A stretch of 64,000 nt of DNA from RHKX01 sp963839535 (GCA_963839535.1 CAWIVF010000001.1:132832-196831), one strand, 5' to 3'. Shown: positions 1 through 10,314, numbered from the stretch's first letter. The notes: a model not told the origin generated them from the sequence alone. Program-made: numbers and translations.

Positions 1-444
1 CTCCTGGCCGGAGCCGAGGATCAACTCGGTCGAGCCGCCGCCGATGTCGAGGACGAGGGTCTCGCCGTCGGGTCCGCCGTTGCTCAGCGCGCCGCGGTAG
101 GTCAGCCGCGCCTCCTCGAGGCCGTCGATGACCTGTCCCTGCAGCGAGAAGCGCTCGCGCAGCTCGGCGAGGAAGGCGTCGCCGTTTGCGGCGTCGCGGA
201 CGGCGCTCGTCGCCAGGGCGACGGTCGTCTCAGCGCCGAGCTCCGCGATGATCCTCATGTAGTCGCCGACCGCGTCGCAGACCTCCTCGATCCCCTCGGT
301 GGCAAGCCGGCCGGAGGTCTCGACGCCGCGACCGAGCCGGGTCACCCGCGACTCACGGCGCAGCGCCTCCACACGCCCCTCCTCGACGTCGGCGACGAGC
401 AGGCGCGTCGAGTTGGTTCCCATGTCGATCACCGCGACTCGCAA
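1..444 (-). CDS. ppx: Ppx/GppA-family exopolyphosphatase, N-terminal part (runs off the window)
   Basis: Reads MGTNSTRLLVAD near the start and DIGGGSTELI close to the window edge. These are the two phosphate-binding signatures of the Ppx/GppA (ASKHA fold) family, which hydrolyse polyphosphate or pppGpp in the cytosol. About 148 residues are present and the C-terminal half lies outside the window. The start is taken at TTG 444 (then RVAVIDMG); GTG 432 and ATG 423 in the same frame are alternatives. It is divergent from the next gene, with about 90 bases between starts. Polyphosphatase versus pppGpp phosphatase cannot be decided from this part. Confidence 0.88.
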   Translation of the reverse strand, partial: MRVAVIDMGTNSTRLLVADVEEGRVEALRRESRVTRLGRGVETSGRLATEGIEEVCDAVGDYMRIIAELGAETTVALATSAVRDAANGDAFLAELRERFSLQGQVIDGLEEARLTYRGALSNGGPDGETLVLDIGGGSTELILGSGQE

Positions 445-533
445 GGCTGGCGATGCTAGTGGGCACGCGGGCCCGCCCTGGGGCTCCGCGACGCAAGCGG
501 ATCGTTTGCGGCAGGGGTGTGGAGGGAAGAGCA

Positions 534-1100
534 ATGGTCATGGATACCTCCGCCAGCGAGCCCCGCCCCCCCGACGAGAGCGGGGAGCGCCCCCTCCGGG
601 CCTATACCGGCCTGACCGTCGCGTTCTCCGCGCTGGCCGCCGGCGGGTATGCCGCCCTGCGGGCCGCGGGCAAGGAGGCACCGCGGGGGACCATCGGCGA
701 GGTCGTGCGAATCGGCGTCGCGACCCACAAGCTCAGCCGGATCATCGGCAGGGACAAGGTGACGGCGCCCTATCGCGCGCCGTTCACGACCCCCCAGGGC
801 TCCGCCGACGCGCCCCCGGCGGAGGTCAAGGAGAAGGTCGAGGGCAACGGGATGCGCCGCGCCTTCGGCGAGCTGATCACCTGCCCCTATTGCATGACCC
901 CCTGGATCGCGACCGGCTTCTGGCTCGCCCGCGGCGCCGCCCCGAAGGAGACCGATGTCGCAATCGACGTGCTCGACTCGGTGGCGCTGTCGGACTTCCT
1001 CCAGCTCGCCTACCTCGCGCTGGACGGGAAGCGCGACCTCCGGCTGAACGAACGCTCCCACGCGGCCCAGGCGCTTGGCCGATCGCGAACCCGGTGCTAG
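534..1100 (+). CDS. DUF1360 family membrane-associated protein
   Basis: A 188-residue protein starting at ATG 534, preceded by a strong GGAGG site at about 522-528; an upstream in-frame ATG at 453 lacks such a site. There is a hydrophobic segment near residues 25-45, a conserved THKLSRIIGRDKVTAP stretch, and the ITCPYCMTPW motif (CPYC) typical of DUF1360. The biochemical role of the family is not known to me. It is uninterrupted, ends 14 bases before the initiator tRNA, and is transcribed in the same direction. Confidence 0.8.
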   Translation: MVMDTSASEPRPPDESGERPLRAYTGLTVAFSALAAGGYAALRAAGKEAPRGTIGEVVRIGVATHKLSRIIGRDKVTAPYRAPFTTPQGSADAPPAEVKEKVEGNGMRRAFGELITCPYCMTPWIATGFWLARGAAPKETDVAIDVLDSVALSDFLQLAYLALDGKRDLRLNERSHAAQALGRSRTRC

Positions 1101-1114
1101 CATTCCCTGTCCGC

Positions 1115-1188
<74 letters not shown>

Positions 1189-1190
1189 TA

Positions 1191-1220
1191 CGAAGGCCGC
1201 CTCTCGCCAGGCGGCTTTCG
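1191..1220 (+). terminator. Rho-independent-type hairpin after tRNA-fMet
   Basis: CGAAGGCCGCC (1191-1201) pairs with GGCGGCTTTCG (1210-1220) with a single mismatch, followed by TGCTTT. It sits directly after the tRNA, as expected for its terminator. Confidence 0.65.
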
Positions 1221-1257
1221 TGCTTTCTGGGGCTTATCGAGGCGGGACCCGAGGCCT

Positions 1258-2529
1258 TCAGCGCTTGCGAACGACCCTGAACCTGAACTTCGCGGGGCTC
1301 GGGTCGGGCACGCCACCGAGCACGGCGCGAACCTGGAACCGATATCTGCGGGGCTTCAGCCTGTACTTCGCCGGGGACTCGCAGCGCTTGAACCGCGGCT
1401 GCTTCCCCTTCGGCCGCAGCGAGCATTCGAACTTGGCGCCGGGGCTCGTCGAGGAGAACCCGAACCTGGCCCTCGCCTTGCCCTTCTTGCCGTTCCGGTC
1501 CCTCGCCTTGAGCTTCTTCTTCGGCGTCTTGTCGAGGACGGTGTTCGGCTGGGGGTCGGGCGCCTTGACCCCGGTCACCCGGGCGACCTTCTCGGGCGTG
1601 TCGAGCGTGACCCAGAGCGTGTCGTCCGGACCCGTGGCGATCTTGCGCGGCCCGACCCCGGCGGTGGGGCCGAAGCCGGTGAGCGTGGTCGTCTCGCCGT
1701 CGGGGGTGAGGCGCAGGAGGTCGTTGGCCTGCGAGCGGGCGACCCAGTAGGCGCCGTCGTTGCCGAAGGCCACGCCGAACGGATCCGAGGCGGTGAGCTC
1801 CGTCTTCAGCGGGGAGCCGCCGGGGGTGATCCGACCGACGGTCTGGGGGTCGGTCGTGGGGGCCACGTACGCCACCTGCCCGTCCGGACCGGCCGCGACG
1901 TCCTGGGCGCCACCCGCGGCGCCCACCTGGATGTCGTAGGGGGTCACCGTCGGGGCCGCGGTCGCCGTCGCGCTGAAGACCTTGCCGTTGCCGTCCGCGA
2001 TCCAGAGGAGGCCATCCGACCCGACCGTCATCCCGTGCGGCGCCAGGCCGGCGATCGGAGTCGGGTCGTCGGTTCCCTCCGGGTCCGCCGGGCTGAAGCT
2101 CACCAGCTCACCGGTGCCCGCGACCCACATCTTGCCGTCGGGCCCGGCAACGATGCCGCGGCCGTCGGCGAGGCCGACGTCGAAGGCGGTCGGGTTGGCC
2201 GGATCGCCGGGCGGGACCTTGATCACGCCGATGGTGGTCGAGACCCAGAGGTTGCCGTCGGGGCCGACGGCGATGCCGAACGAGGTGTTGGCGAGGGGGA
2301 ACTCGGTGACCACGCCGGCCGGGGTGATCCGCGCCACGCCGTTGGTGGCCTCGAGCGTCACCCACATGTTCCCGTCAGGGCCCTCGACGATGTCGTTGTT
2401 GGAGCCGACGCCGCCCGGTATCGCGAACTCGCCGGCGACGGCGGGGGCGGCCGACGCGGGGGCGGCGAGGGCTGCAGCGGCCGCAAGCGCGACCAGGACC
2501 GTGAGAAAGACGCGTGAGGTTCTGAGCAT
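1258..2529 (-). CDS. secreted Vgb-like beta-propeller protein (streptogramin lyase fold)
   Basis: About 423 residues from ATG 2529; the frame is open to 2625, but a clean signal peptide (hydrophobic stretch then APASAAPAVAG) begins at 2529. The body holds repeated propeller blades of the type EGPDGNMWVT, VGPDGNLWVS, AGPDGKMWVA, SDGLLWIAD and ATGPDDTLWVT, as in virginiamycin B lyase. The last 90 residues form a basic extracellular domain with FECSLRPKG, a two-cysteine pattern I associate with Thermoleophilia secreted proteins. Vgb-like propellers are often not lyases, so antibiotic cleavage should not be assumed. The gene is intact. Confidence 0.75.
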   Translation of the reverse strand: MLRTSRVFLTVLVALAAAAALAAPASAAPAVAGEFAIPGGVGSNNDIVEGPDGNMWVTLEATNGVARITPAGVVTEFPLANTSFGIAVGPDGNLWVSTTIGVIKVPPGDPANPTAFDVGLADGRGIVAGPDGKMWVAGTGELVSFSPADPEGTDDPTPIAGLAPHGMTVGSDGLLWIADGNGKVFSATATAAPTVTPYDIQVGAAGGAQDVAAGPDGQVAYVAPTTDPQTVGRITPGGSPLKTELTASDPFGVAFGNDGAYWVARSQANDLLRLTPDGETTTLTGFGPTAGVGPRKIATGPDDTLWVTLDTPEKVARVTGVKAPDPQPNTVLDKTPKKKLKARDRNGKKGKARARFGFSSTSPGAKFECSLRPKGKQPRFKRCESPAKYRLKPRRYRFQVRAVLGGVPDPSPAKFRFRVVRKR

Positions 2530-2545
2530 CGGCAAAGGGTAGAAC

Positions 2546-4777
2546 TCAGTTGAAGCCCGTGTTGGCCGCGGCGCCGGAATTGCCCGCATTGCCCAGGCTC
2601 GGACCGCCGGGTCCCCCGCTGCCATGGTCGAAGGTGTTGCCGGAGGTCAGGTAGCCGGACGTGCCGGTCACGTTCTGGGTGTAGATCCCGATGCTCGGGC
2701 CACCCGCTCCGCCGCCGCCATACCCGCCGTCGCCACCGTCGCCGCCGTCGCCACCAAGTCCGGCGACCGTGGTGATCGTGCATCCGGGCCCGAAGCCTCC
2801 GGGGTCTCCGCCGATCCCACCGGTCCCGCCGGGGGCGCCGAGGCCGCCGATCCCGCCGCTGCCACCGTTGGCGGAGATGATCGTCGAGCCGAGCACCGTC
2901 GGTCCGGGTTCAGGCTCGAGTTCGTGATGAAGAGGCCGAATGAGCCGCCGCCGCCAGTGGCACCGCCACCGCCCGTGCCACCGCCCCCGCCGGCGGCGCC
3001 GCCACCGCCGCCGGGCCCCCCGGTCACCTGAGGAGTGTTGAGACCGGCGCCGCCCCCGCCACCGCCACCGCCGCTGCCCGAGACCCCCTTACCGCCGTTC
3101 CCCCCGACGCCGGAGCTCCACCTTCCGGCGATGACGCTGCCGCCGTTGCCGGCGGCTCCATTGCTTCCATCGGCTCCGTCCGCGCCGTCGCCGCCGTCTC
3201 CGGCTGGGGTGCTCGGAGTGCCCGCCGTACCCGAGGATCCCGGACTCGGCCCCGAGCCGGCCGCCCCCGCCGTTCCGTTCCCCCCGGGGCTGCCCCCCGA
3301 GCCCCCGAGGCCACCGCTGATGGTGGTCGGGCCGTCGGTGGCATTCCCCTTGGCTCCCCCGGCTCCACCAGTGAAGGGGTTCGCGCAGAGACCGGGACTG
3401 CCGTCGCCACCGTTCGGGCCATCGGCTCCGCTCGTCCCGGTGCTGCCCGTGCTGCCCGTCCCTCCGTTGCCGGCTTCGACGGTCACCGTGTCGAGCGTGA
3501 GGGCAGGGCTGTTGGACGCGCGGATCCCGTAGCTCGAGCCGCCCGTGGCGGCCGCTGATCCCGCGACCACCCGCAGCAGCTGCAGCCGTGTGGGCCGTGC
3601 TGATGTTCGCCGCCAGGAGGCCGGTGACGTCGTTGAATGACGCTGTCCGGTTCAGGATCGTCGTCGGATTCCCGGCTGATCGCCCCCATTCCCCTCCGCC
3701 CGGGAGCGAATCCGCCGAACATCGAGACGCCGTTGGCGACGCTGATCACCTCCTCGTAGGTCCCGCCGGCGATGAAGATCTTGCTGCGGCCAGTCGCCTG
3801 GGCGCGCCCGAGCGCAAAGTTGATCGTCGCGACGGGATTGGAGAGCGTCGTACCTGCCCCCGCGCTGTCGGTGCCGTCGGGCGAGACGAAGATCGCCTCG
3901 CTCGCCACCCCGTCGACCCCGTCGCAGTTCGAGTCGGTGTAGGGGGCCTCGAGCGGGTCGGCGGCCCCGGGGTGGATGGCGGGGTCGTTGGGCTCGCAGT
4001 CGCTCTCGTTGAGCGTCCCGTCATCGTCGAGGTCGGGATCCGGCGCGGCCACGACGGTCAGCTGGCGGATGTCGATGTCGGTGGCGCCCTCGTTGTCGGT
4101 CGCCCGCAGGCCCACGGTGCGCGTGCCCGCGGTCGCGTACGAGCGGGAGGGCGTCGCGCCCGGTGGCGTCGTCGAACGCGCCGTCGCCGTCGAGGTCCCA
4201 GGCGAGCGCTCACGATCGTTCCGTCCGGATCGGTGGAGGACGAGGTGAACTGGACCTGCTCGCCGGTTTCCGGCACCGCCGGCGAGTAGTCGAGGTTGGC
4301 GAAGGGGGCCTGGTTGTCATCGTCCGCCGGGGCGACGGTGATGGGCCCCGAGGCCCGGCAGTTGTTCCGCTCGCTCTTCTCCTTGATGCGGCCGGGATCG
4401 TCGGCGCACGCGATCAGCCGGTAGTTCCCTGAAGCGCCGGCCGGGATCGTCAGCTCCAGCGAACCGTCGGCCCGCTTTCGGCGCTTGAGCTTCTTGACGC
4501 TCCGGCCCCCGAGGCGTTGGTCGTCCTCGTCCACCTTCTCGTCGCGGGAGAGGAAGTAGCCGTTCTCCGAGCGCTTCGCCTTCCCTCTGCCGACATTCGT
4601 CGTGGTGTCGACCACCAGGATCGGGAGGGTTGCGTGTGCCTGGGCCGGCCCGGCGGTCAGCTTCGTGATCTTCAGATCGGGACGTGCGGCGGCAGCGGAG
4701 GCCGGCAGCGCCAGGAGAACGAGGCCGGCAGCAGCGAGCCGGAGCATCAGCTTGTGCTGATCGCAACTCCTCCCCAT
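2546..4777 (-). CDS. secreted CARDB/PKD/MopE-motif protein with beta-helix and Gly-rich tail (frameshifted)
   Basis: One gene of about 740 codons read in four pieces, with breaks near 4150, 3620 and 2900. Order: signal peptide (ATG 4777, or better ATG 4747 giving MLRLAAAGLVLLALPASA); a CARDB-like domain; a PKD-like segment (ETGEQVQFTSSSTDPDGT); a MopE-type metal motif (SDCEPNDPAIHPGA, then DSNCDGVDG); a pectin-lyase-like beta-helix opening (FVSPDGTDSAGAGTTLSNP); and a long GGxGGxGG tail ending ANTGFN. It is probably an exported surface protein. The breaks fit sequencing error, since both sides match one architecture. The start is divergent from the GDPD gene. Confidence 0.65.
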
Positions 4778-4876
4778 GGGCGAATCCTACTCCCGACCCG
4801 GCCCGATTTGGGTCGGAGTTCGGGCCCTCGATCGCCCGGCCCGGGGACCCCGTTCGCGGACTAGAATCGCGCCTCG

Positions 4877-6208
4877 ATGCGGGGCGCACACCGAGATCAG
4901 GGAGCACGACGCCGCGGCGCGCTCGCCGCTCGGCACGCTGCTGGCCTTGCTCTTGACCGCGGCGCCCGCCGCCGCGGGGCCGACCGACTGGATCGAGCTG
5001 CGGACGCTCAACATCACCCACCAGGGCGGTGAGGACGAGGCGCCCTCGGCGACGATGTACGCGTTCGACCGCTCGATGAAGCTCGGCTCCGACATGCTCG
5101 AGGTCGACATCCACTCGACCGCCGACGACAGGCTGGCGGTGATCCACGACTCGACCGTCGACCGGACCACGAACGGCAGCGGCGAGGTCCCGAGCATGAC
5201 GCTGGCCGAGCTCAAGAAGCTCGACGCCGCGCACTGGTTCGTGCCGGGCCGGAACGCGACGACCGATGCCCCGAGGGGGACTACGTGTTCCGCGGCGTCC
5301 GCACCGGCGAGAAGAAGCCGCCGCCGGGCTACGGCAAGAGCGACTTCCGCATCCTCGAGCTCGAGGAGGTGATGCAGCGCTACCCCGACGTGCCGATCAA
5401 CATCGAGATCAAGGGCTCGGGCGACAGCGACGTCGAATCGTTCCTGCACAACGCCGAGGTGCTGGCCGCCTACCTGAACGAGCTCGGGCGCACCAAGGGC
5501 ATCATGGTCGCCTCCTTCAACGACGCCTCGCTGGTCCGCTTCCACGAGCTCGCTCCCAAGATCGACCTCGCGCCGGGGGTCGCCGGCGTCGCCGGCTACA
5601 AGCTCGGCAACGTGCCGCCGCCCGAGGGAACGAAGGCCTTCCAGGTGCCGATCGGGTTCGAGGGCATCACGGTCACCGACCAGGAGTTCGTCGACCGCGC
5701 CCACGCCGACGGCTACGGCGTCCACGTCTGGACGATCAACGACGAGGACGAGATGAACATGCTCTTCGACTTCGGCGTCGACGGGATCATGACCGCCGAG
5801 CCGATGCGGCTCGAGAAGGTGATGTGCCGACGCGAGGAGCCACGGCCGCCGCTGCCGTCGGGCGTCCCCGGCGAGCACTGCTCGCCGAAGGCGAGCATCT
5901 CCTGCGAGGTCGAGCCGACCGAGATCGAGCGCAACGGCCGCAGCGCGAGCGTCACGCTCGTCCGGCGCGACTCCTTCGGCAGCAAGTGCGCCGGCAAGGT
6001 CGCCGTGGGCGCCAAGGGCAAGGGCAAGCGCGCCACCCGCTTCAACTTCGGCTGGGCCGAGACCGGCGAGGACACGAGCGGCGCCGAGAAGGTCGTCGAG
6101 GTGAAGCTCGGCAAGCGGATGGCGCGCAAGTTCGCCGAGCAGGGAGAGGCGAAGGTCTCGGTCACGCCCTGGGACCAGTTCAGGACCCGGGCGAAGCTGC
6201 CTCTCTAG
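4877..6208 (+). CDS. secreted glycerophosphodiester phosphodiesterase (frameshifted)
   Basis: GDPD-family TIM barrel hydrolysing glycerophosphodiesters. Visible signatures are NITHQGGEDEAPSAT (HQGG in place of the commoner HRG), EVDIHSTADDRLAVIHD, INIEIKG, and a late DGIMTAEP. A hydrophobic leader (TLLALLLTAAPAAAG) indicates export. The frame breaks near 5270, where one C seems to be missing from a C run, and the N-terminus is uncertain: ATG 4877 is the likely start but needs another early shift to join the leader. A basic C-terminal domain of about 130 residues follows the barrel. The stop TAG overlaps the GTG start of the next gene by one base, suggesting coupled translation. Confidence 0.8.
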
Positions 6209-9155
6209 TGGAGATACGTCGGCTGCCGGCGTCGAACTTCGCCCCCGGCCGCGCCGGCCGGCGGCCTGAGGGTGTCGTCGTCCACACCACCGCCGGCAGC
6301 TTCGGCGCAGCCGCCGCCTGGTTCGCCAACCCGGAGAGCGGGGTCAGCGCCCACTACATCGTCGGTCTGGATGGCCGGGTCGCGCAGCTCGTCGACGAAG
6401 GGGACACCGCGCAGCACGCCGGCCGGGTCCGCGAGCCGAGCGCCGACCTGATCGCCGGGGTCGACGATCCCAACCTGATCACGATCGGCATCGAGTTCGA
6501 GGATGGGGGAGACCCCCTCGAGGTCGATCGCCCGGAGGCGCAGTACCGCAGCGGCGCCGCCCTGATCGCCGCCGCGTCCCGCCGCTGGGAGTTCCCGCTC
6601 GACCGCCGGCACGTGATCGGTCATCGCGAGGTGTTCGCCGCGAAGGACTGCCCCGGCAACCTCGACATCGAGCGCCTGATCGAAGCGGCTCGGGAGGAGC
6701 GCGAGGCGCTCGACGCCCGCGCCGGCCCGGCCGAGGTGAAGGGCGGGATCGCATGCCTGCTGCCGGTTCGCGACGGCGCTCGCGACATCCCCGGGTATCT
6801 CGAGTCGGTCGCCGAGCTCGCCGACCTCGTCATCGCCCTCGACGACGGCTCGAGCGACGGGTCGGCCGAGCTGCTCGAGGCCAGTCCCATCGTGGCCACG
6901 GTCCTCCGCGGCGAGCGCAACGACCGCGACGAGTGGGACGACGGCGCTAACCGGGCGAGGCTGCTGCGGGCGGCGGATGCCTACGAGCCCGCGTGGATCG
7001 TCTGGCTCGACGCCGACGAGCGTCTCGATCCCGAGGACGCGCGCGCCCTGCGCGAGTTCCTGCTCACCGACGCGCTGCCCGGCTGCGCCTTCGGCCTGCA
7101 GCTCCATCGCATGTGGGGAGAGCGGGCCGTCACCGAGGTGAGCTGGGTCTATCGCGTCTTCCACCACTCGCCCGAGCACCGGCTCCCGGAGCGACGCCTG
7201 CACTTCAACCCGGTCCCGGTCCAGATCCCCCGGGGAGCCTGGGTGCGGACCACCATCCGCGTGCGCCACCTCGACTCGCCGGAGCGGCTGCGGGAGCGGG
7301 GGCGCAAGTACCGGCGGGCCGACCCGGACGACGAGTTCGGGAGGCGGCCGCTGCGGCTCCTCGACTCACCCGACCCCGAGGACCTCGCGGAGTGGACCCC
7401 GCGGCCGGCCGATCTGCCGGTGCTGGCCGCGACCGCCTCGCCGAATGCGGCGCGGGACGCCCGAGCGAGGCCGAGGATGATCGGCCGCCCCGGGCTGATC
7501 GCCCTGCTCCCGGCGCGCGACGCCGCCGACCACGTCACGGCGTACCTCGACGGTCTGCGCGGGGTCGTCGATGCCGTCGTTGCCCTCGACGACGGCAGCG
7601 GCGACGACACCGCGGAAGCGCTCGAACGCGACCCCCTCGTCCATCGGGTGCTGCGGAACCCGCGGCGCGAGGGCTACGCCGGGTGGGACGACGCCGCCAA
7701 TCGCCAGCAGCTTCTCGACGCCGCCGCCGAGCTGCGCCCGCGCTGGATCCTCTGGCTCGACGCCGACGAGCGCCTCGATCCCGATGACGCCGCCGCCTTG
7801 CGGGCCTTCGTCGAGCGCGAGGCCGAGGTCGGCTCGGCCTACGGGCTGCGCGTCTTCCGGATGGTGGGGGAGCGGAGCTATGACGCCGCCGGTCTCTGGG
7901 CCTATCGGCTGTTCGCCTGGGAGCCGGGCCAGCGCCTGCCCGAGCGGCGACTGCACCTCGTCCCGATCCCGGAGTCGATCCCGCGCACGCGCTGGCGGCG
8001 GACGACGATCCGGATCATGCACCTCGCCGGCCTCAGCGAGGAGGGCCGGACCCGCCGAATCGAGAAGTACCGCGAGGCCGACCCGGAGAACGAGTTCCAG
8101 GTGAGCTACGAGCACCTGGGCCGGCCGGGACCACTCGTCCGCGACTGGGAGCCCCGGCCGGCCGGGCTGCCGGCGCTGGTCGACCCGCTGGAGACCGGGT
8201 CCCGGCTCGACCTCCACGACCTCGACCTCGGCGCGCCGGTGCTCTCGGCGATCGTCATCTCGCGCAACGACGAGCGGACGATCGAGCGCTCGGTGCGCTC
8301 GGTCCTCGACCAGGAATGCCACGTGCCCTTCGAGGTGATCGTCGTCGTCAGCGGCGACGACGGGACCGCGGAGGTCGTCCGCGAGCGCTGCCCGGAGGCG
8401 CGGCTGATCGTGCTCGACGGGGAGGCGCTTCCGGGGCGGGCCCGGAATGCCGGTCTCCATGCCGCCCGCGGGGACTACGTCTCCTTCCCGGGCTCGCACG
8501 TCGAGTTGCTGCCCGGCTCGCTCGAGGCCCGGGTCCGGGCGCACGAGGCGGGGTGGCCGATGGTCACCGGCGCGATCGTCAACGGGAACGAGACGACCGC
8601 GGGCTGGGCGGCCTACTTCCTCGACCACGCGCGATCGCTGCCGGGGCGGCCGTCGGAGGCGCTCGCCGCGGCTCCCGCGCATTGCTCCTACGCGCGCGAC
8701 TTCGTCCTCGCGGTGGGCGGGTTCCCCGAGGACATGCGGGCCGGGGAGGACACCGTCGTCAACAACGAGCTCTTCCGCCGCGGCCACCGGGCATTTCGCT
8801 CCCAGGAGATCGAGCTCGTCCACCGCAGCCCCTGCTCGACGACCCGGAAGCTGATCAGCCACCACTTCGTCCGCGGCAGGGCGCTGGGGCGGATCGTCCG
8901 GGAGCGCCGAGCCGGCGCGGGCCCCGCGGCGGCCTGCTCGCGAGCTACGGGCCGCGGTACGTACGGCGGCGCCTGGAGACCGTGCGCAGCGGGGTGGCGG
9001 CGTGGGGTGGCGACCTGACCCCGCACTACCGGCGGACGCGGCCGCTGATCCTCGTCGGCGTCCTCGCCGCCTGGGCCGGCCTCTGGTTCGAGCTGTTGCG
9101 TCCGGCCCGGCGCCGGGCCGGGCAGGCGGCGGGAGCCGCGCGGGCTACGGGCTGA
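6208..9155 (+). CDS. PGRP-type amidase fused to three GT2 glycosyltransferase domains (one C-terminal frameshift)
   Basis: Starts at GTG 6208, overlapping the previous stop. Residues about 1-170 are an Amidase_2/PGRP domain with VVVHTTAGSF, SAHYIVGLDG and VIGHREVFAAKDCPG, giving the zinc ligands and a bacterial peptidoglycan-amidase look. Three GT2 (GT-A fold) domains follow in the same open frame, near residues 178-400, 427-650 and 679-897. The first two are recent-looking duplicates (LDDGSSDGSAE / LDDGSGDDTAE, both WLDADERLDP). The frame breaks near 8900; the correct end contains a membrane segment (LILVGVLAAWAGLW) and stops at 9155. The substrate is unknown; wall or surface glycan work is inferred. 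Confidence 0.75.
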
Positions 9156-9813
9156 CCGCGGGCATCCGGCGCAGGACGTCCTTGCCCTCGACCATCTGCG
9201 GTCGCAGGCCCGCGAGCGTCAGCATCGACCACCCCGGTCGCACCTGCCCGAGGTCGTCGAGCGCGGCCAGCGACGAGAGCTGGAAGGCGCTCGCCTCCGC
9301 GAGGAAGCGGCGGAAGTCGAAGCCGTCCCCGAGCAGCAGCGCAAGCAGCTGCTTCTGGCGCTCGATCCGCTGCAGGTCCGACCCCGCTCCCGAGGTGCGG
9401 TAGCGAGCGCCGAGCCATTGGTGGATGCGCTCGCCGCGCAGCTCCTCGAGCGGGGGCTCGAAGCGGATCCGCTTGCGCCCCTCCTCGATCGGCTGATCGG
9501 GCGCGAGCGGGTACCAGAACTCGAGCGGCTCGGCGAGCGGCATCAGGATCGTCTCGTCCTCCAGCGTGGAGGCGACCGCCCGCGGCGTCAGGCAGATCCC
9601 GTGCTCGGCGTCGAGGTCGTGCTCGGCGAGTGCCTCGGCCAGCGCCGGGTGGCCACCGCGCTGCCAGGCGACGTTGACCCGATCGCGGAGCGATGAGCAC
9701 CAGAGATCGCGAGGGACCCAGAGCAGCTCACGGCGTTCGGGGCGGACGACGACGATCACGTCGGTCCGCGCGGTGAACGAGTCCCGGTCCATGAGAGCGA
9801 CGACCGTCGCCAC
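9145..9813 (-). CDS. LCP (LytR-CpsA-Psr)-like protein without membrane anchor
   Basis: A 222-residue protein with the LCP core pattern: RTDVIVVVRPERRELLWVPRDLW, here read in two parts (RTDVIVVV, then LLWVPRDLW), followed by RVNVAWQRGG and a late LGQVRPGWSML. LCP proteins transfer lipid-linked glycopolymers to peptidoglycan. This copy lacks the usual N-terminal membrane helix and is shorter than most, so catalytic activity is uncertain. Its 3' end overlaps the convergent amidase-glycosyltransferase gene by 11 bases, so two surface-glycan genes lie together. Confidence 0.65.
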   Translation of the reverse strand: MATVVALMDRDSFTARTDVIVVVRPERRELLWVPRDLWCSSLRDRVNVAWQRGGHPALAEALAEHDLDAEHGICLTPRAVASTLEDETILMPLAEPLEFWYPLAPDQPIEEGRKRIRFEPPLEELRGERIHQWLGARYRTSGAGSDLQRIERQKQLLALLLGDGFDFRRFLAEASAFQLSSLAALDDLGQVRPGWSMLTLAGLRPQMVEGKDVLRRMPAVSP

Positions 9814-9822
9814 CGGGAGGTC

Positions 9823-10314
9823 CTAGTCGAGCAGGCGCTGGTCGGTGTCGACCGTGGTCATGTTGTCGGGCGGGGCGTGGCCCGTCACCGTCAGGGTCAC
9901 GTTGAGCTTCTTCTGCTCGAGGATCTTGTCCCGGACCTCCTTGCGCACCTTGAGGCGCAGGCGATGCGTGCCGGCGGAGAGCGCGAACTCCTTGCGGGCG
10001 ATCACGTAGGTCTCGCCGTCGATCTTCGCCTCGGCGACCGCCTTGAACTGGGCGAGCTCATCCGTGTGGATCCGGACCCTCAGGCGCCACCGGTTGGTCA
10101 GGCGCTCGAGCTTGCCGGTCCGGATCCGGACCTGCAGCCCGTCGACGCCGTAGAAGTCCTCGCGGTCGGCGGCCTCGGCCTTGTCCTGGCTGAGCAGCTG
10201 CGCGTAGGAGAAGGCGGCACCGGCCGACACCCCCATCGCCACCAGGCGGCGGGCGAAGGTGCGGCGGCTGATGGACCCCGCCAGGTAGCTGGAAACAAGT
10301 TCTTCTCTCGACAT
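9823..10314 (-). CDS. small Tat-signal exported protein of unknown function
   Basis: A 163-residue protein. SISRRTFARRLVAMG followed by a hydrophobic run (VSAGAAFSYAQLL) is a twin-arginine signal, so export of a folded protein is likely. The mature part is rich in alternating charged and hydrophobic residues (VRIRTGKLERLTNRWRLRV), suggesting a beta-sandwich. I do not recognise a named family. It ends 10 bases upstream of the LCP gene on the same strand, so they may be co-transcribed. Confidence 0.55.
   Translation of the reverse strand: MSREELVSSYLAGSISRRTFARRLVAMGVSAGAAFSYAQLLSQDKAEAADREDFYGVDGLQVRIRTGKLERLTNRWRLRVRIHTDELAQFKAVAEAKIDGETYVIARKEFALSAGTHRLRLKVRKEVRDKILEQKKLNVTLTVTGHAPPDNMTTVDTDQRLLD

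Noticed and set aside
2691..3060. Short regular repeats that could suggest a CRISPR or tandem array
   Set aside because: The periodicity is that of Gly codons on the minus strand (GGxGGx). There are no spacers of uniform length and no repeat unit of CRISPR size.
5250..5300. Possible programmed frameshift in the GDPD gene
   Set aside because: No slippery heptamer with a downstream structure, and the same kind of break occurs in dozens of unrelated genes in the window. Sequence error is simpler.
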